From: Akkermansiaceae bacterium
GTDB taxonomy: Bacteria; Verrucomicrobiota; Verrucomicrobiia; Verrucomicrobiales; Akkermansiaceae
Direction: 5' to 3'
Assembly (NCBI GenBank): GCA_023300205.1
Contig: JALZVD010000117.1
Coordinates: forward strand, 1-8,269
Length of the DNA: 8,269 nucleotides
This document shows, piece by piece, positions 6,119-8,269 of the stretch. How positions within the stretch are numbered: position 1 is the stretch's first letter; every line of letters begins with the position of its first letter. The translations under genes and the position numbers were made by a program. The notes beneath the pieces are model-generated. The model saw only the letters and a list, made by a program, of their open reading frames with translations. It did not search any database and was not told the DNA's origin.

Positions 6119-7705
6119 TTATTTGTTGCGTTTGACTTTGGTGTTTTTGAAGGTTGCTTGGCAATTGGATCCTATTCCTATTCTGAATGGTGTTTTTGCA
6201 GAGGTTCCCCAATGGGTAGGTATACTGAAGCGGTTGCCTTTAAAGGGAAGAGTTTTTACGACTTGGTTGTTTATGAGGGCTGTGATTTGGTTGGAGTCGA
6301 CAGTGATTTGAAGTTGGTATTCTTGGCCTGTTTCGATGGGGAGCTGGTAGGAGGATGGAGATGTTTGTTGGGTTAGGTCTTTGCCGTTTATACTGTGAAA
6401 TCCTGTGAGGTGGGTATCTGAGTAGTCTATTTCAAATAGGAGTAGGCCTTTGATGGTGGGGAGGAAGATGCAGATGCTACCGTTTCCGTAGATGCGGTTG
6501 AATTCTGTGGCGAATGTGTAGTTGTAGCCTGCGGAGAAGTTGAAGAATCTTTTTGCTAGTGGTTGTTCTTGGGTGTATATGACATTGTAGTTTAGTTCTG
6601 TGTTGGTGTCTGCGGTTGTCCACCATTCTCCATTTTGTGAGTGAGGTTTATTGTGGGTGAGTGGTGACCATTCGCCGACTTCTCCATCTAGTTTCCAGTT
6701 AGAAGTGGAGGAGGCTTTAGGTATGTATGGTGGTTTATTTTTGGTGGAGACGTAGGTGACTAGAATGATGGCAGCTACGGCTGCAATGCTACAGAGGGCA
6801 AATGCTTTGTAGTTGGTGTGTTTACGTTGATTTAGGAGGTGGTAGACTTTTCTCAAGGAGAGGGCGAGTGTCTCGGCAGATGCAGGGCGCTTGTGCTTGT
6901 CTTGCTGGAGGCAACGCATGATGATGTATTCTAGCTTTTTTGGGACTCGGGCTTTACTGAGTGGTTGAAATTTGCCTCTTGGGGTAACTCCCATGAGCAT
7001 TTCGTAGAGGAGGACTCCTACGCTGTAGAGGTCTGATCTGGGGGAGAGTTCTTCATTTCTGGTCTGCTCGGGAGACATGTAGTCTGCGGTGCCTACAGTG
7101 GTTCCAGTCATGGTGAGGGAGGTATTTTTTTCTTTAGTACGTAAGTCCTTAGAGATGCCGAAGTCGGTGACTTTTACGGAGCCGTTGTTGCCGAGGAGGA
7201 CGTTTCCAGGTTTGATGTCACGGTGAATGATGCCTAGTTGATGGACGGCGGAGAGTGCCTCGCAGACTTTGATTGCGATTCTGACTGCGGTTCGCTGATT
7301 TAAGGTGAATTCATTTTGGAGTTTTTTTTGGAGGTCTTCTCCTTTGATGTATTCGAGGACGAGGTAGGGGGAGCCATCTTCCATGATTGCTGCGTCATGG
7401 ATAGATAGCACGTTTGGGTGTTTGAGCTGTGCCATGAGTTTGCCTTCTCGTTTGAGGCGCTCAACGAAGAGGTCATGGTCTGCGGCTCTTGAGGAGAAGA
7501 TTTTTAGAGCTACGGTGCGGTTTAGCTTGGTGTGGATGGCGCGGTAGACGGTGCCCATGCCGCCTTTTCCGAGGGTTTCTTTGATGGTGTATCCAGGGAG
7601 GACGATGGTTTCATTTTCGGGTGGTGCATCTAGCCGCTCAGTGAGTGCCCAAGCCAGCATTTTTTTGGCTTTTTCGTTAGTAGGGTTGGCTTCTCTGGAT
7701 GGCAT
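6119..7705 (-). CDS. Transmembrane Hanks-type Ser/Thr protein kinase with extracytoplasmic beta-rich domain
   Basis: The 528-residue protein has a complete kinase domain at about 39-290. It has a glycine loop GKGGMG (46-51), the ATP-binding lysine Lys68 in VALK, its probable partner Glu87, the catalytic HRDIKPGN (161-168), DFG (181-183) and SPE (211-213) in place of APE. The Arg before the catalytic Asp and a Thr-rich activation segment (196-207) suggest control by autophosphorylation. One transmembrane helix lies at about 301-319 (AFALCSIAAVAAIILVTYV). The outer part (335-528) is rich in beta strands and ends in TFKNTKVKRNK, resembling LamG/DUF1080-like domains found in kinases of Planctomycetota and Verrucomicrobiota; it could bind glycan. 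It follows the sigma factor gene by 21 nt and precedes the PAS-AraC gene by 5 nt. Likely targets are the sigma factor and perhaps the regulator, by context only. All catalytic residues are present, so an active kinase is expected. Confidence 0.93.
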   Translation of the reverse strand: MPSREANPTNEKAKKMLAWALTERLDAPPENETIVLPGYTIKETLGKGGMGTVYRAIHTKLNRTVALKIFSSRAADHDLFVERLKREGKLMAQLKHPNVLSIHDAAIMEDGSPYLVLEYIKGEDLQKKLQNEFTLNQRTAVRIAIKVCEALSAVHQLGIIHRDIKPGNVLLGNNGSVKVTDFGISKDLRTKEKNTSLTMTGTTVGTADYMSPEQTRNEELSPRSDLYSVGVLLYEMLMGVTPRGKFQPLSKARVPKKLEYIIMRCLQQDKHKRPASAETLALSLRKVYHLLNQRKHTNYKAFALCSIAAVAAIILVTYVSTKNKPPYIPKASSTSNWKLDGEVGEWSPLTHNKPHSQNGEWWTTADTNTELNYNVIYTQEQPLAKRFFNFSAGYNYTFATEFNRIYGNGSICIFLPTIKGLLLFEIDYSDTHLTGFHSINGKDLTQQTSPSSYQLPIETGQEYQLQITVDSNQITALINNQVVKTLPFKGNRFSIPTHWGTSAKTPFRIGIGSNCQATFKNTKVKRNK

Positions 7706-7726
7706 GACGGATTGGGATATGGTGGG

Positions 7727-8269
7727 TTATTCTGAGAGGATGGCGATGAGATAGCGGAGTTCATCGTCAGGGTTTTCATTTTCGGTGATGGTTTCTTCTA
7801 TCTCTGCGCGCAACATTTCACCGTAGCGTTTTCGCATGCGATGGACACCTACTTTTACTGCAGAGAGTGAGATGTGGAGGTCATCAGCTATTTCTTGATA
7901 GCCGGTAGTGAGTTCGCCGCTGAGGCTTGGGACGAGGGCGTTGTAGAGTTTTAGATTTCCTTCGGATTTGTATTTGAGACGTAGTTGTTTGTTGGCGGCT
8001 TCTACTACGATGAGTGCCCAGCGCTTATCAAAGCTGACGGAGGGGTCGATGGCTTTTTCATCACCCCAGCGTTCTTCCTCTGCGGCGATGTCTGTGGTTT
8101 CGACTTTTCCTTCACCACGTTTGATGGTGATTGTTTTTGCGTGTTCGTCTCTCAGGTAGCGCTTGAATGAGGTGAGTAGGAAGGTACGCATTTTGCCTTT
8201 TTCTTTTTTAGCGGCAGCGAAGAGTGCTTTTTCTATGCCTTTGGCCATGAAGCCTTGGACGACGTCCTC
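7727..8269 (-). CDS. ECF-type RNA polymerase sigma factor, kinase-associated type (N-terminus missing)
   Basis: The reading frame is open to the right window edge, and 180 codons are visible. The Met at 8248-8246 is internal: the seven codons before it read EDVVQGF, which matches the sigma region 2.2 core-binding motif (EDAQDLVQGF-like) of this family, so the true start lies outside the window. Next come region 2.3-2.4 (MRTFLLTSFKRYLRDE, 27-42), a linker, the segment SFDKRWALIVVEAA (79-92) and region 4 with a helix-turn-helix at about 122-150 (GYQEIADDLHISLSAVKVGV). The tail DDELRYLIAIL is also typical. This type is frequent in Planctomycetota and Verrucomicrobiota beside Ser/Thr kinases, as here (kinase start 21 nt downstream). 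No anti-sigma factor is visible, so activity may be set by phosphorylation. The genes it transcribes cannot be told from this window. Confidence 0.9.
   Translation of the reverse strand, partial: EDVVQGFMAKGIEKALFAAAKKEKGKMRTFLLTSFKRYLRDEHAKTITIKRGEGKVETTDIAAEEERWGDEKAIDPSVSFDKRWALIVVEAANKQLRLKYKSEGNLKLYNALVPSLSGELTTGYQEIADDLHISLSAVKVGVHRMRKRYGEMLRAEIEETITENENPDDELRYLIAILSE

Noticed and set aside
6114..6212. N-terminal extension of the AraC-type regulator by 33 residues
   Set aside because: It overlaps the kinase C-terminus in another frame and shows no domain. The Met at 6113 sits 5 nt after the kinase stop, directly before the PAS domain.

Overview
All genes in this window are read from the minus strand. 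The organism looks like a member of the Planctomycetota/Verrucomicrobiota group, most likely a verrucomicrobium of moderate GC. Three things point there: an ECF sigma factor of the type that group pairs with Ser/Thr kinases, a transmembrane Hanks-type kinase with a C-terminal extracytoplasmic beta-rich domain, and a secreted SHD1-domain protein. Gene leaders with almost no G and no Shine-Dalgarno sequence also fit. The assignment rests on family composition, not on a marker gene.

Layout in the direction of transcription (high to low coordinates): (1) ECF sigma factor, cut by the right window edge (8269-7727); (2) Ser/Thr protein kinase with one transmembrane helix (7705-6119); (3) PAS-AraC regulator starting 5 nt after the kinase stop (6113-5379); (4) a 101-nt gap with an imperfect direct repeat (5278-5378); (5) five closely spaced metabolic genes: PEP-hydrolase-family TIM barrel (5277-4420), Tm-1-like/UPF0261 protein (4394-3171), ribulose-phosphate 3-epimerase-like protein (3166-2486), RhaD/YuxG-type short-chain dehydrogenase (2449-1568) and LsrF-type thiolase/aldolase (1512-646); (6) a strong intrinsic terminator (587-623); (7) the start of a secreted SHD1 plus lectin-like protein, cut by the left edge (542-1).

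The five metabolic genes look like an uncharacterised catabolic operon for a sugar or sugar-derived compound. The dehydrogenase and epimerase could produce a keto-sugar phosphate, and the LsrF-type enzyme would cleave a C5 dione phosphate with CoA. The TIM-barrel/UPF0261 pair corresponds to the two halves of the plant Tm-1 protein, whose chemistry I cannot assign. No transporter, ordinary sugar kinase or other lsr gene is visible. The PAS-AraC protein is the probable local regulator. The sigma factor and kinase directly upstream suggest further control by an envelope signal, although their link to the metabolic genes is inferred from spacing and orientation only.

No tRNA, rRNA, CRISPR array, insertion sequence or attachment site was seen.
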